From: DASWVC01 sp036401335
GTDB taxonomy: Bacteria; Verrucomicrobiota; Verrucomicrobiia; Chthoniobacterales; JAFAMB01
Direction of reading: 5' to 3'
NCBI GenBank assembly: GCA_036401335.1
Contig: DASWVC010000279.1
Span: 1 to 9,698 of the forward strand
Length of the DNA stretch: 9,698 bases
The translations under genes and the position numbers were made by a program. This document shows, one piece after another, positions 1 to 6,636 of this stretch (positions are counted from its first letter, which is position 1; the number at the start of each line of letters is the position of its first letter). Under the pieces are notes generated by a model. That model was given only the letters and a program-made list of their open reading frames with translations, did no database searches and was not told where the DNA came from.

Positions 1-177
1 GTGACGACCCATCGGGGGCGGTTTTTTGAGAGTCAGTACGCCCCTCAAAACCTTATCACCATCCATCCATCGGCCATTTTGCGAATGCCGGATCAACGGT
101 TGAAAGGTGCCGAATTTGCCCGCCTCGTGGAGGAACTCTCCATGGTCACAAAATTCCTCAAGGATGGGGCCGCGTAG
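1..177 (+). CDS. UdgX-family uracil-DNA glycosylase, C-terminal fragment
   Basis: The frame is open from base 1 to a TAG at 175-177 and gives 58 residues; the gene begins outside the window. What is seen: VTTHRGRF near the start, then ITIHPSAILRMPD at about residues 19-31, then an amphipathic C-terminal helix containing FARLVEELS. Known of the family: family 4/UdgX uracil-DNA glycosylases carry a conserved His-Pro-Ser loop close to the C-terminus that contacts DNA near the flipped uracil, preceded by a V-T-x-x-R-G strand and followed by a short helix; all of this is present in the right order. UdgX proteins excise uracil from DNA and can form a covalent adduct through a His in a KRRIH motif, which lies upstream of the window and cannot be checked, so a plain family 4 enzyme remains possible. 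A repeat array begins 17 bp after the stop. Confidence 0.72.
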   Translation: MTTHRGRFFESQYAPQNLITIHPSAILRMPDQRLKGAEFARLVEELSMVTKFLKDGAA

Positions 178-193
178 GACCACGGCCGGTCCA

Positions 194-375
194 GTAGGGT
201 CTGCGGTCCCTCGCCGCCGGGTGTGGGCCCGGCAGGGCGGCGAGTCCCTTCGCCGCCAATGGCGGGCCCGGTAGGGTCTGCGGTCCCTCGCCGCCGGGGT
301 GTGGGCCCGGTAGGGCGGCGAGTCCCTTCGCCGCCGGGGTGTAGGCCCGGTAGGGCGGCGAGTCCCTTCGCCGCC
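194..375 (+). repeat. Tandem array of five ~39-bp REP-like palindromic repeats
   Basis: Five copies start near 194, 232, 271, 310 and 350, at a period of 38-40 bp. Two variants alternate, in the order B, A, B, A, A. Variant A has the core GGCGGCGAGTCCCTTCGCC plus a final GCC; variant B reads GTAGGGTCTGCGGTCCCT followed by CGCCGCC. Variant A is a palindrome with arms GGCGGCGA and TCGCCGCC around a 6-base loop. Most copies are preceded by a GGCCCGGTAGGG-type lead-in. The array begins just after a gene's stop codon, the usual place for repetitive extragenic palindromes. Confidence 0.85.
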
Positions 376-498
376 GGGGTGTGGGGTGGCGAAGCCCCAT
401 CGGACCCGCTCGACCGGGGCGCTTGCCCTTCCCCGGCATTCCATTCCGGCCGGCGGGGAGAACCGACCCCGAAGCATTCACGGAAGGGCGAAAGTGCG

Positions 499-597
499 GC
501 GCCCAACCGCTCTCCGAAGGAGGTTGTCCGACATCCTTTCCAAGAAGCCCTGCTTCAAGGGAGGGGCCGGACGGAGAAGCGGTCGCTCGCTGGGCGC
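499..597. other. Candidate structured RNA/DNA element (multi-branched fold)
   Basis: Nested complementary arms are visible by eye. GCGCCCA (499-505) pairs with TGGGCGC (591-597). CCGCTCTCCG (507-516) pairs with CGGAG (572-576) and AGCGG (578-582) with one bulged base. Inside, AAGGA (517-521) pairs with TCCTT (534-538) and continues with TGT/ACA, and GAAGC (544-548) pairs with GCTTC (552-556). The result is a long closing stem with at least two internal hairpins, of a size typical of a small RNA domain or the folded end of a small mobile element. No known family is recognised, and the transcribed strand, if any, is unknown. Confidence 0.35.
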
Positions 598-679
598 TTG
601 GGGAGCTCACGCAGTGACCCTGCCATACTGGGGATCGCGCTGGGACAGGCGATCCTGCCGGCGGTCCCATCACGCTCCC

Positions 680-706
680 GGCGGCGAAGGGACTCGCCGC
701 CCTACC
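680..706 (-). repeat. REP-like palindrome, inverse copy
   Basis: This is a reverse-complement copy of variant A of the 194-375 repeat, with arms GGCGGCGA and TCGCCGCC and a trailing CCTACC. The adjoining bases up to 723 are the reverse complement of 253-276. It ends 24 bp beyond the stop of the minus-strand GNAT gene (731), so on that strand it forms the 3' untranslated region and could act as a transcript-stabilising or terminating hairpin. There is no T-run, so it is not an ordinary intrinsic terminator. Confidence 0.8.
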
Positions 707-730
707 GGGCCCGCCATTGGCGGCACCGTT

Positions 731-1771
731 TCATTTTTCCGCTTGTGGCATTCCGCTTCTTCCGTCCTCCCGCAAGGGTCGCAAAATCCGGCGGTAGACC
801 GGGTGGCGAGTAGCGCCCCAGCGGTACTTGTAAGCTTCGCCACCGCGGAGGAAATCGAAAAAGCGGGCGCCGGCGTCAATGGCCTCCTGCCACGCGAGGA
901 AAATGATGTAACTGCCCAGGCTTTGCCGGCGGTACTGGGGATCATAGCCGGTGATGAAATGGTAATAACGTTGCCCGTGCACGAAGCCGGCTGCGGCTGC
1001 CACCGGCCTGCCATCGAGCCAAAGCGTCAACAAACGAAGCAGGCCGGCGGCCGCCAGGCCGGTGAATGCGTCGCGGAAAAAAGAGCGGTCGAGTTTTCCT
1101 GCGAAAATGCCGGGTAGCCCATCCGCCTGCCATTGTCGGGTGTGCAGGTTGATCAAGTTAAGGTAATGCCCTTCGAGGTCATCCGGTCGGGCCTTGGTAA
1201 GGGTTACCACACCCAGTCGGGCGAGCTGGCGGGGCGCGCGCGAAACATCGCGGCGTAAGGCGGGCCGGAGCTGGGCGGGAAGGTCTTCGGCCCGCTCGGG
1301 AAGCTCCGCCCGTGGACAGTCTACCTCGACAGTGGTCAGATCGCCGCCGACTCCGGCGAGCGCCGCCTGCATGCAGGTCGCCGACGGTTCCAGGTCTCGA
1401 AAATCGGCGCGGGTCCAGGCATCCTCGTTTTTGAGGAAGGTACTAAGGGCCCCGGAGGCAATGGGCTCGGCCGCCGGCCGGACCAGGCAATCCAGGTAAT
1501 CTGAAACCCCGTTTCCGGCCAATGCGAGCACGATTTCCGCTGGGCCGTGCCACAGGTAAAAGGGCGCCACCATGACGAGACTGCTTCCTTGCCAAGCGAG
1601 CAAAATCCTCGGGTTCCGAACCTGAAACTCCCGGTAGAAACTCAGGATCCACGAAGGATGCTGGAACGGAGTGGCCGAAGGGCAAGCCGCCCAGAGGTTT
1701 TCCCAATGTGCTACGACGGGAGTCAACGCGCTGATCTGCTCCACGACTTCGGTGCGAAAATTGCCGGACAT
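731..1771 (-). CDS. GNAT acyltransferase, CelD/BcsL type
   Basis: 346 residues from ATG at 1771. The frame stays open to 1900, but the extra part overlaps the upstream glycosyltransferase; the ATG at 1771 has a good ribosome site (AAGGTGA, 1783-1777) about 8 bases away, and that site contains the upstream stop codon. The second half (about 170-310) looks like the BcsL/CelD GNAT domain: the helix LRRDVSRAPRQL, the strand LLTLWLDGRPVAAAAGF, the YYHFITGYDPQYRRQSLGS segment (about 269-287) where acyl-CoA would bind, and the ending FFDFLRGGEAYKYRWG (about 304-319), a hallmark of the family. The N-terminal half (FQHPSWILSFYREF, about 36-49) fits the same two-domain FemAB-like architecture. Members are linked to exopolysaccharide and cellulose gene clusters and are presumed to acylate sugars or precursors in the cytoplasm. 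Last gene of the operon; in this context it may acylate an amine exposed by the PIG-L deacetylase (inference). Confidence 0.85.
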   Translation of the reverse strand: MSGNFRTEVVEQISALTPVVAHWENLWAACPSATPFQHPSWILSFYREFQVRNPRILLAWQGSSLVMVAPFYLWHGPAEIVLALAGNGVSDYLDCLVRPAAEPIASGALSTFLKNEDAWTRADFRDLEPSATCMQAALAGVGGDLTTVEVDCPRAELPERAEDLPAQLRPALRRDVSRAPRQLARLGVVTLTKARPDDLEGHYLNLINLHTRQWQADGLPGIFAGKLDRSFFRDAFTGLAAAGLLRLLTLWLDGRPVAAAAGFVHGQRYYHFITGYDPQYRRQSLGSYIIFLAWQEAIDAGARFFDFLRGGEAYKYRWGATRHPVYRRILRPLREDGRSGMPQAEK

Positions 1772-1776
1772 TCCGC

Positions 1777-2853
1777 TCACCTTTTCCCCGGAAGCACGCG
1801 ACCAACAGCCTCCGCCGGTCGGATTACCCGTTCGTAAGCGGAAAAGTAGCGCTGTACCATCTGATCCAGGCCAAAGCGGGAAGCCGCCTCCGCCAGGCAC
1901 ACGTTCGGGTTAATCTGATCCGCACGGTGAATGGCTTCGGCCATGCCGCCAACGTCGTGAACCACGAAACCGGTGTATCCATCTTTCACAATTGTGGCCA
2001 AGGCACCGGATGGATAAGTCACCACCGGCGTCCCGCTCGCCAAGGCTTCCATGGCCACCAGGGACGACGTTTCCGGTGCCAGACTCGGCTGCAGTAAACA
2101 CCGGGCCCGGCGAAGCAAATCGAATTTTCGCGCCTCTTCAAGGGCACCTAAAAACCGACGCTGCGAGTCCAGGCGCGGCTTTACTTCCTCCTCGAAGTAC
2201 GTTTCGTGTTCCCGGTACGGGTACACCTCTCCGCCCAACAACAACGGCACATTGGCGAGCTTGGCAGCATCCAGCGCAGCGTGCACGTTCTTTTCCGGCG
2301 CGATCCGGCTCAGGCACAACACAAAATTGTCCCGTGCACGGCACGGTTCTTTGACGGTAAGCGGAACGCCGTTCGGGATGGGCGGCAGCATCCCTTCCAG
2401 CCCGGGAAAACTCGCCAACTGGGCATCCGATACGCAGTGAAAGTAGGTGTGTGAACGCCGGATCAAAGTCAGATCGGTATGGTAATAGGAGAACGGGAGG
2501 TGCAGCGTGACCAGGACGGGCACTCCCGGCGACGGCAGGTACTCGTAGAAATCGACGCCGTGGCAGTGAACCAGGTCCGGCCGATGCCGCGTCACCGCTG
2601 CGTTTAAATGTGCCGTATACCGTTCGTGGTGGGCGGAACGAACCCTGTCGTCCAGTGGACCGCGGGGAAGTGCAACTTCAATCAGCGTGCCGTGCACCCG
2701 GGACCGCTCTGAACCCAGAACGAACGATCGATGCCCTGCCTTCGTCAAAGCGTGATCGAGCCGGGTCAGGATTTGTTCGGCGCCGCCGACCGCATCGGGT
2801 CCAACGGGCGCGAAAGGGTAAGCAACGCTAAGAATGGTCGAGCCCGCTCTCAT
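1777..2853 (-). CDS. Glycosyltransferase family 4 (GT-B fold)
   Basis: 358 residues from ATG at 2853, which overlaps the PIG-L stop as ATGA; an in-frame ATG at 2928 would intrude into that gene and add a low-complexity Gly/Arg stretch. Features of GT4 retaining transferases are present in order: N-terminal strand with the loop GGAEQ (23-27) where the acceptor and donor phosphates meet, LVHCHG (94-99), TLHLPFSYYHTD (116-127), VSDAQ (141-145), IPNGVP (159-164), LSRIAPEKN (181-189) at the start of the C-terminal nucleotide-binding domain, and the E-x7-E signature at E261 and E269 followed by ALASGTPVV (270-278). It should transfer a sugar from an NDP-sugar in the cytoplasm. MshA (mycothiol) and BshA (bacillithiol) belong to the same broad family and work with PIG-L deacetylases, but no substrate can be read here. 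The downstream GNAT gene starts 5 bp after its stop. Confidence 0.92.
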   Translation of the reverse strand: MRAGSTILSVAYPFAPVGPDAVGGAEQILTRLDHALTKAGHRSFVLGSERSRVHGTLIEVALPRGPLDDRVRSAHHERYTAHLNAAVTRHRPDLVHCHGVDFYEYLPSPGVPVLVTLHLPFSYYHTDLTLIRRSHTYFHCVSDAQLASFPGLEGMLPPIPNGVPLTVKEPCRARDNFVLCLSRIAPEKNVHAALDAAKLANVPLLLGGEVYPYREHETYFEEEVKPRLDSQRRFLGALEEARKFDLLRRARCLLQPSLAPETSSLVAMEALASGTPVVTYPSGALATIVKDGYTGFVVHDVGGMAEAIHRADQINPNVCLAEAASRFGLDQMVQRYFSAYERVIRPAEAVGRVLPGKR

Positions 2854-3689
2854 AGGCTGTTGCGGTCCGCCCGATCCAGCGCGGCCCGACCAAGGGCCCG
2901 CCAAGCCTGCCCGCTCGGCATTCCCCACGCGAAACGCTCATAGTACAATGTGCCAGCGTGGGGCGGTCGGGTGAAATCGTAGGTCGGCGCAACGCGGAAT
3001 GCCTCGTGGTCGACCTGAAAGGACTGCAGCACCTCCCGTTGCGATTCGTACCGGCCGAACAGCTCCCGCTTACGGAGTTGTTCAGCGTTGGTTAAGGCAA
3101 GGCAGACTGTCGGGCCGGTGTTCCCGGCCGGCAGAAATGCTCCGGCGCGAAAGCAACCTTGATGGTCGTGGTAAGACGTCATCTCGAGACGGACGGGTCC
3201 GTCCGCCCCCAGACGGGCGATGCTGACCTGGGCCGCAAAGGCACAGGCATCATGGTCCGGGTGTCCGCCCTCGTAAGGGTGCGTCACCAAAACCGCAGGC
3301 TGAACCGCAAGCACAAGCTCCGTGAGTTCGCGGATCAGCGCGGGGAGTTGAGCCGAGGCCGATTGGTCGGCGTGATCCAGCCAGAAAACGTTGCCACCCG
3401 GGATGCCCACCTGCTTCATTACGGTTTCTGCCTCGTGGTGGCGTCGGGCAGCCACCGCGCGCCACCCTTCTTCCCGGCCTTGCCGGACTGCGCCATCCGT
3501 GGCAAACACGATAAACATGTTTTCCCGCAGCTCGCGGAGGCGGGTGCTGGCCCCGATTACTTCGTCGTCGGGATGGGCCGCCAGGAGCAACACCTTGACC
3601 TGGCAGCCGGCCGAGGCGCAAAAGGCGGTTAGCAGGCCGGGCGCGTCACCGCTAGCCGTAAGTTCAGGACCGCAGTCCGTACGCTGCAC
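2850..3689 (-). CDS. PIG-L family N-acetylglucosaminyl deacetylase
   Basis: With the GTG at 3689 the product is 279 residues. Key motifs: VLLLAAHPDDE (33-43), whose His and acidic residues bind the catalytic zinc and act as general base; FATDGA (62-67); and THPYEGGHPDHDACAF (136-151), with the third zinc ligand in HPDHD. The family removes acetyl from GlcNAc attached to a carrier (MshB, BshB, GPI biosynthesis PIG-L, lipid and antibiotic glycosides). The start is uncertain: no ATG lies between the upstream stop (3664-3666) and the first motif. An ATG at 3755 would overlap the nucleotidyltransferase by 92 bp; a GTG at 3593 gives a very short but possible N-terminus. I chose GTG 3689 as a compromise (26-bp overlap). 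The gene ends in an ATGA overlap with the GT4 gene, so translation of the two is probably coupled. Confidence 0.9.
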   Translation of the reverse strand: MQRTDCGPELTASGDAPGLLTAFCASAGCQVKVLLLAAHPDDEVIGASTRLRELRENMFIVFATDGAVRQGREEGWRAVAARRHHEAETVMKQVGIPGGNVFWLDHADQSASAQLPALIRELTELVLAVQPAVLVTHPYEGGHPDHDACAFAAQVSIARLGADGPVRLEMTSYHDHQGCFRAGAFLPAGNTGPTVCLALTNAEQLRKRELFGRYESQREVLQSFQVDHEAFRVAPTYDFTRPPHAGTLYYERFAWGMPSGQAWRALGRAALDRADRNSL

Positions 3690-4461
3690 CGTTGTCGGCC
3701 ACGTCGGACCGCTCCAATGAGGTTGCGAGTTCGCCCGGCGGGCTGGCGCCCCCAAGCAGCCGGCAAGCCTCGTGAAAACCTTCGATGGTGCCGACGTCCA
3801 GGTACTGCGTGCCTGCTTGAATCCCTTTGGCTTTGCCCCCTTGAACCAGAAACTCGTTTACCAGCGTGCCAAGAAATTCGTCCTGACAAGAGCGGCTTTT
3901 CCAGAGTTGGTGCAACGCATGGTAAATCCGTCCCGGCATTTTGATTGCCCCCCATACCCACGGGTTGAGTGCATGGGGATCCTTCACCTGGATGTTGGCG
4001 ACGTCGCCTTCTCCGTTCGTGTTCACGACGTCAAAGTTCCAGGGCGCCTTAACCGGAAAAAGCAGGAACGAGAGGATGTCCGGAGGAAGCTGGCGGTAGC
4101 CGTCGACCGGAAACCAAACGGTGTCGGGTAACCCGATCAAAACGGTTTCACTTTCCGGGATGAGCGAGGCAGGGCAGAAAAGGGCGTCGCACAACCCTTT
4201 TGCCAATGCCTGCACATGGTACACGTAACGCACGTTCCCCTGGCCGGCACCGTGGTAACGAAGGATGTCGGTCTTCAAAGGCGAGATCACAAACGAAATG
4301 GTCTCAACCCCAGCGCATGCCATCCGTTCCACGACGAAATCGCTCACGGCACGCGGCGTGTTCCGGGACGCAGCGGTAGTCCCGACCGGAAGAAGTTCTT
4401 TGGAAAAAGCCAACGGCTGAATACGCCGACCCTCACCTGCAGCTGGAATGATGCCCCACAT
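3664..4461 (-). CDS. Sugar-phosphate nucleotidyltransferase (NDP-sugar pyrophosphorylase-like)
   Basis: 265 residues from ATG at 4461. It opens with the nucleotide-binding signature, MWGIIPAAGEGRRIQPLAF then SKELLPVG (about 1-27), equivalent to the G-x-G-x-R...P-K-x-L-L-P-V pattern of glucose-1-phosphate thymidylyl- or uridylyltransferases. Further matches are VLIGLPDTVWF (107-117), at the place of the usual Gly-Asp-Asn metal and sugar site, and YLDVGTIEGFHEA (220-232), typical of the C-terminal part of RmlA-like enzymes. It should form an NDP-sugar from NTP and sugar-1-phosphate. The metal-site sequence LPDT departs from the standard GDN, so the sugar and nucleotide specificity are open, and a divergent or regulatory enzyme is possible. 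It lies 20 bp after the CgeB-like gene, without a strong Shine-Dalgarno sequence, and runs into the PIG-L start region. Confidence 0.85.
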   Translation of the reverse strand: MWGIIPAAGEGRRIQPLAFSKELLPVGTTAASRNTPRAVSDFVVERMACAGVETISFVISPLKTDILRYHGAGQGNVRYVYHVQALAKGLCDALFCPASLIPESETVLIGLPDTVWFPVDGYRQLPPDILSFLLFPVKAPWNFDVVNTNGEGDVANIQVKDPHALNPWVWGAIKMPGRIYHALHQLWKSRSCQDEFLGTLVNEFLVQGGKAKGIQAGTQYLDVGTIEGFHEACRLLGGASPPGELATSLERSDVADNGAAYGLRS

Positions 4462-4481
4462 AAACGGTGATTCTTAATGGA

Positions 4482-5540
4482 TCAGGCGCAGAGGAACCGT
4501 TCAAGATCGCGCGCCCGTGCCTGCGACGTGTGTTCCTCCAGAAAACGGGTGCGGGCAGCCTTTCCGACCTGGTAAAGTTCATCGGACGGGAAGCTCAGTG
4601 TTCTAAGAACATCCGTGGTGTCCCGGGCAAGAAAGATTTCTTGCCCCGGCACAAAAAACTGCGCCAACCCTTCCCATACATCCGAAATCACCGGGGTACC
4701 ACAAGCCGCTGCTTCGAAAAGTCGCCCTGACGGACAGTAACCATTGGCCGCCATGGCCTCGCGGGTCACGTTAAGCGTAAGGTCGGACGAGCTGAAAAAC
4801 GCGGGGTGTTCCGCCGGGGGCAGGTGCGGAATGAAATAGAGGTTGGGCTGCCAGGGAAAACTCGAAGGGTAAAGCGAGCCGACCAGCAAAAATTTTTTTT
4901 CCGGCTGTTGGGCCGCAGGCTCCACCAGCATGCGCTCCAAAGCAGGTTGTCGGTCGGCGGCGTACGTTCCGAGGTAAGAAAGGTTCGACCGGTAAGCTTC
5001 GCGGCCCTTTTCGGGCCGGTGCACGGCGGGGTCCGCATGCCCGTAAAGTACCTCAACCCGTTTTGCGCCCAGAGTCTGTTTCAAGGCATCGATGACGGGT
5101 CCGCCGGTGAAGCTCAGAACCAGGTCATACCGGCCTAGCCCGTCCTCGGGAAGGTATGGAACCGGCTTGCCCAGCGACATGCTTTGCAAGCTCACCGGAG
5201 TGTCCATATCGTAGAATACTTTCCGCAAGTGGCCGATCGGTTCAGCCAGACCGAGCGCCACATTCGCATCCACGCAAAAGGAGGTCACGATGACCGCATC
5301 TGAAGACGTCAGGCATTCCTGGGCGGACGAACGCACCTCTTCCCAGTTTCGATAGAGCACCAGCTTTCCGTGCGCCCAATGTTGAAGGTCGCGGTGCTCC
5401 GCGTAGTAAGGAACGTCGCGCTCGAAGAAAGTAATCTCATGTCCCCGCTCCGCCAGACCACGGCACAAGCCGCGCCACAACGTCGCGTGCCCGTTTCCCC
5501 AAGATGAAGAAAGGGTGAGGCCAAAGATGGAAAGGCGCAT
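4482..5540 (-). CDS. CgeB-like glycosyltransferase
   Basis: 352 residues from ATG at 5540, where a Rossmann-like strand starts at once (MRLSIFGLTLSSSWGNGHA). The frame is open to 5699, but the extra 53 residues do not match the family start and fill the divergent promoter gap. Recognisable elements are GNGHATLWRGL (15-25), the helix-strand GHEITFFERDVPYY (33-46), KVFYDMDTPVS (107-117), SYLGTYAADRQPALERML (188-205) and the C-terminal donor-site stretch SGRLFEAAACGTPVISDVW (271-289). These are features of the CgeB/Glyco_trans_1_2 group, named after a Bacillus spore-maturation protein; in other bacteria such genes occur in surface-glycan and glycan-modification clusters. It is probably a cytoplasmic GT-B enzyme and the first gene of the operon. 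An A8T5 run within the gene (minus strand, 4900-4888) encodes EKKF and could cause slippage. No spore formation is implied. Confidence 0.87.
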   Translation of the reverse strand: MRLSIFGLTLSSSWGNGHATLWRGLCRGLAERGHEITFFERDVPYYAEHRDLQHWAHGKLVLYRNWEEVRSSAQECLTSSDAVIVTSFCVDANVALGLAEPIGHLRKVFYDMDTPVSLQSMSLGKPVPYLPEDGLGRYDLVLSFTGGPVIDALKQTLGAKRVEVLYGHADPAVHRPEKGREAYRSNLSYLGTYAADRQPALERMLVEPAAQQPEKKFLLVGSLYPSSFPWQPNLYFIPHLPPAEHPAFFSSSDLTLNVTREAMAANGYCPSGRLFEAAACGTPVISDVWEGLAQFFVPGQEIFLARDTTDVLRTLSFPSDELYQVGKAARTRFLEEHTSQARARDLERFLCA

Positions 5541-5697
5541 GAGTTGGACGACCGAAGACGCAAGTACGATAAGATCGCGACCTTGTTCTTTCCAGACGAT
5601 AAGGGAATAATCTGAGTCCAGCCTCAGGCAATGGATATCGCCTGCGACCAACCGCACCGGTCCCGCAACCTCCTGCACCCGCTGGATTTTAAAAAAC
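5541..5697. promoter_or_regulatory. Divergent intergenic region between the glycan operon and the GT9-like gene
   Basis: 157 bp that must carry promoters for the five-gene minus-strand operon and for the plus-strand GT9-like gene. I see no convincing -35/-10 pair in either direction and no Shine-Dalgarno sequence before either start; an A/T-rich patch, TTTTAAAAAAC, lies immediately before the plus-strand ATG. The minus frame of the CgeB-like gene stays open right across it, to an ATG that overlaps the plus-strand ATG within CATG (5697-5700). Confidence 0.5.
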
Positions 5698-6636
5698 ATG
5701 GACTACCGTGAGTTGCAGGAAGACGTGTCGTCTCGGTGGTGGCAGCATGCCGTCTCCGGCGAACTCGAGGAGGCTTGGCAACAGAGCGATCGGTTGCTCG
5801 GGGCGCGCGTCGACTTCAGCCGGTTGCCCCGCTTCTTCCGCCCACTCTGGGATGGGCGCCCGATTGATGACGCCCATGTCTGGCTGAGGTGCTGGCGCGG
5901 GCTGGGCGACGCACTTCATTTCATCCGTTATGCCCCATGGTTGAGGGCGCGTTGTGCCTGCTTGACGCTGGAAGTATCCCAGCCGCTTCTGCGGCTGTTT
6001 TCCGGCTTGGAAGGGATCGACCGGTTGACCGAACTGGATGAACACCGGCTTTTAGACCCCTCGGTGGTCCAGGTGGAATCCACCGAGCTTCCATACGTCT
6101 TTCGTTCAACGCTTGCCTCCCTCCCGGCCAAGGTGCCCTACCTTGCCGTGGAGAGGGGCAGACGCGTGCCGCGCGACGGCAGGTTGCACATAGGCCTCTG
6201 CTGGCAGGGTGGTGAGTATGATCCCAGGAGAAAGATAATCCTGGCCGGCCTCGCCGGCCTGCGCTTGGGTCCGGACGTGGCGTTCTGGCACCTTCAACGG
6301 GGTGAAGCTTTGGAACAAATCCCCGGTTCGGAATTTACCTTTGAGAACCTGACAGATTCCTCCATGGACGTGCTTGATACCGCGTCCCTCGTGGCCGGCC
6401 TGGACCTGGTCATCACGGTGGATTCGATGGTCGCTCACTTGGCGGGTGCCCTGGCCCGACCCGTGTGGACGCTCCTGCATGCCGATCCGGATTGGCGCTG
6501 GTTTCGGGGCCGCATGGACAGCCCCTGGTATCCCACCATGCGGTTGTACCGGCAGCTTGAACCGGGTTGCTGGTCTGACGTGTTCACCCGGATGCGCGCT
6601 GATCTGAAAGCCCAATTGGTCTGCCGGAACCGCTGA
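5698..6636 (+). CDS. GT9/TPR-type glycosyltransferase catalytic domain protein
   Basis: 312 residues. It resembles the C-terminal transferase part of the large TPR-glycosyltransferases, without TPR repeats. Family-like segments: FRPLWDGRPIDDAHVWLRC (about 47-65), then RGLGDALHFIRYAPWL (67-82), the counterpart of the common QGLGDxxQFxRYAPLL; LTLEVSQPLLRLFSGLEGIDRL (89-110); IGLCWQG (164-170); DTASLVAGLDLVITVDSM then VAHLAGALARPVW, the donor-site helix; and DPDWRWFRGRMDSPWYPT then MRLYRQ, almost the family consensus. It probably transfers a sugar, perhaps a heptose or GlcNAc-type sugar, from a nucleotide donor in the cytoplasm. Transcribed away from the glycan operon and likely a partner of it. 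The ATG at 5698 has no Shine-Dalgarno sequence but gives a sensible length. The N-terminal 45 residues are acidic and helical and are unassigned. Confidence 0.85.
   Translation: MDYRELQEDVSSRWWQHAVSGELEEAWQQSDRLLGARVDFSRLPRFFRPLWDGRPIDDAHVWLRCWRGLGDALHFIRYAPWLRARCACLTLEVSQPLLRLFSGLEGIDRLTELDEHRLLDPSVVQVESTELPYVFRSTLASLPAKVPYLAVERGRRVPRDGRLHIGLCWQGGEYDPRRKIILAGLAGLRLGPDVAFWHLQRGEALEQIPGSEFTFENLTDSSMDVLDTASLVAGLDLVITVDSMVAHLAGALARPVWTLLHADPDWRWFRGRMDSPWYPTMRLYRQLEPGCWSDVFTRMRADLKAQLVCRNR

Larger units (their letters stand above)
178..730. other. Repeat-rich convergent intergenic region
   Basis: About 550 bp between the UdgX-like gene (+) and the 3' end of the minus-strand glycan operon. The frames open here are arginine-, proline- and glycine-rich in all readings and follow the GC-rich repeat, so I call no gene. 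It contains a tandem palindromic array (194-375), a short hairpin with TGGGG/CCCCA arms (382-399), a candidate folded element (499-597) and an inverse repeat copy (680-706). The 24 bases at 253-276 recur as a perfect reverse complement at 700-723, so the region is bracketed by inverted sequence. Confidence 0.75.

Noticed and set aside
194..375. CRISPR array
   Set aside because: The spacing leaves only about 13 bp between copies and those bases are themselves conserved, so there are no unique spacers; no cas genes are in the window.
499..597. Integron attC site, because GCCCAAC (501-507) fits RYYYAAC
   Set aside because: The opposite end reads GCTGGGCG and lacks the required GTTRRRY core; no integrase or cassette structure.
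93..673. Open frames on both strands across the palindromic array, giving apparent protein repeats
   Set aside because: The protein repeats simply mirror the ~39-bp DNA repeat; there is no ribosome site or conserved composition.
386..1117. Long open frame on the plus strand over the repeat region and the GNAT gene
   Set aside because: It is largely antisense to the recognisable GNAT domain, and the rest is Arg/Pro/Gly-rich translation of GC-rich repeats with no domain.
731..5540. Mycothiol or bacillithiol biosynthesis operon
   Set aside because: GT4 and PIG-L fit, but there is no Cys ligase or BshC in view, the GNAT is of CelD/BcsL rather than MshD type, and a nucleotidyltransferase and additional GTs point to a glycan.
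4482..5540. Spore-coat function from the CgeB resemblance
   Set aside because: The CgeB domain is widespread in non-sporulating bacteria; no other sporulation gene is present.
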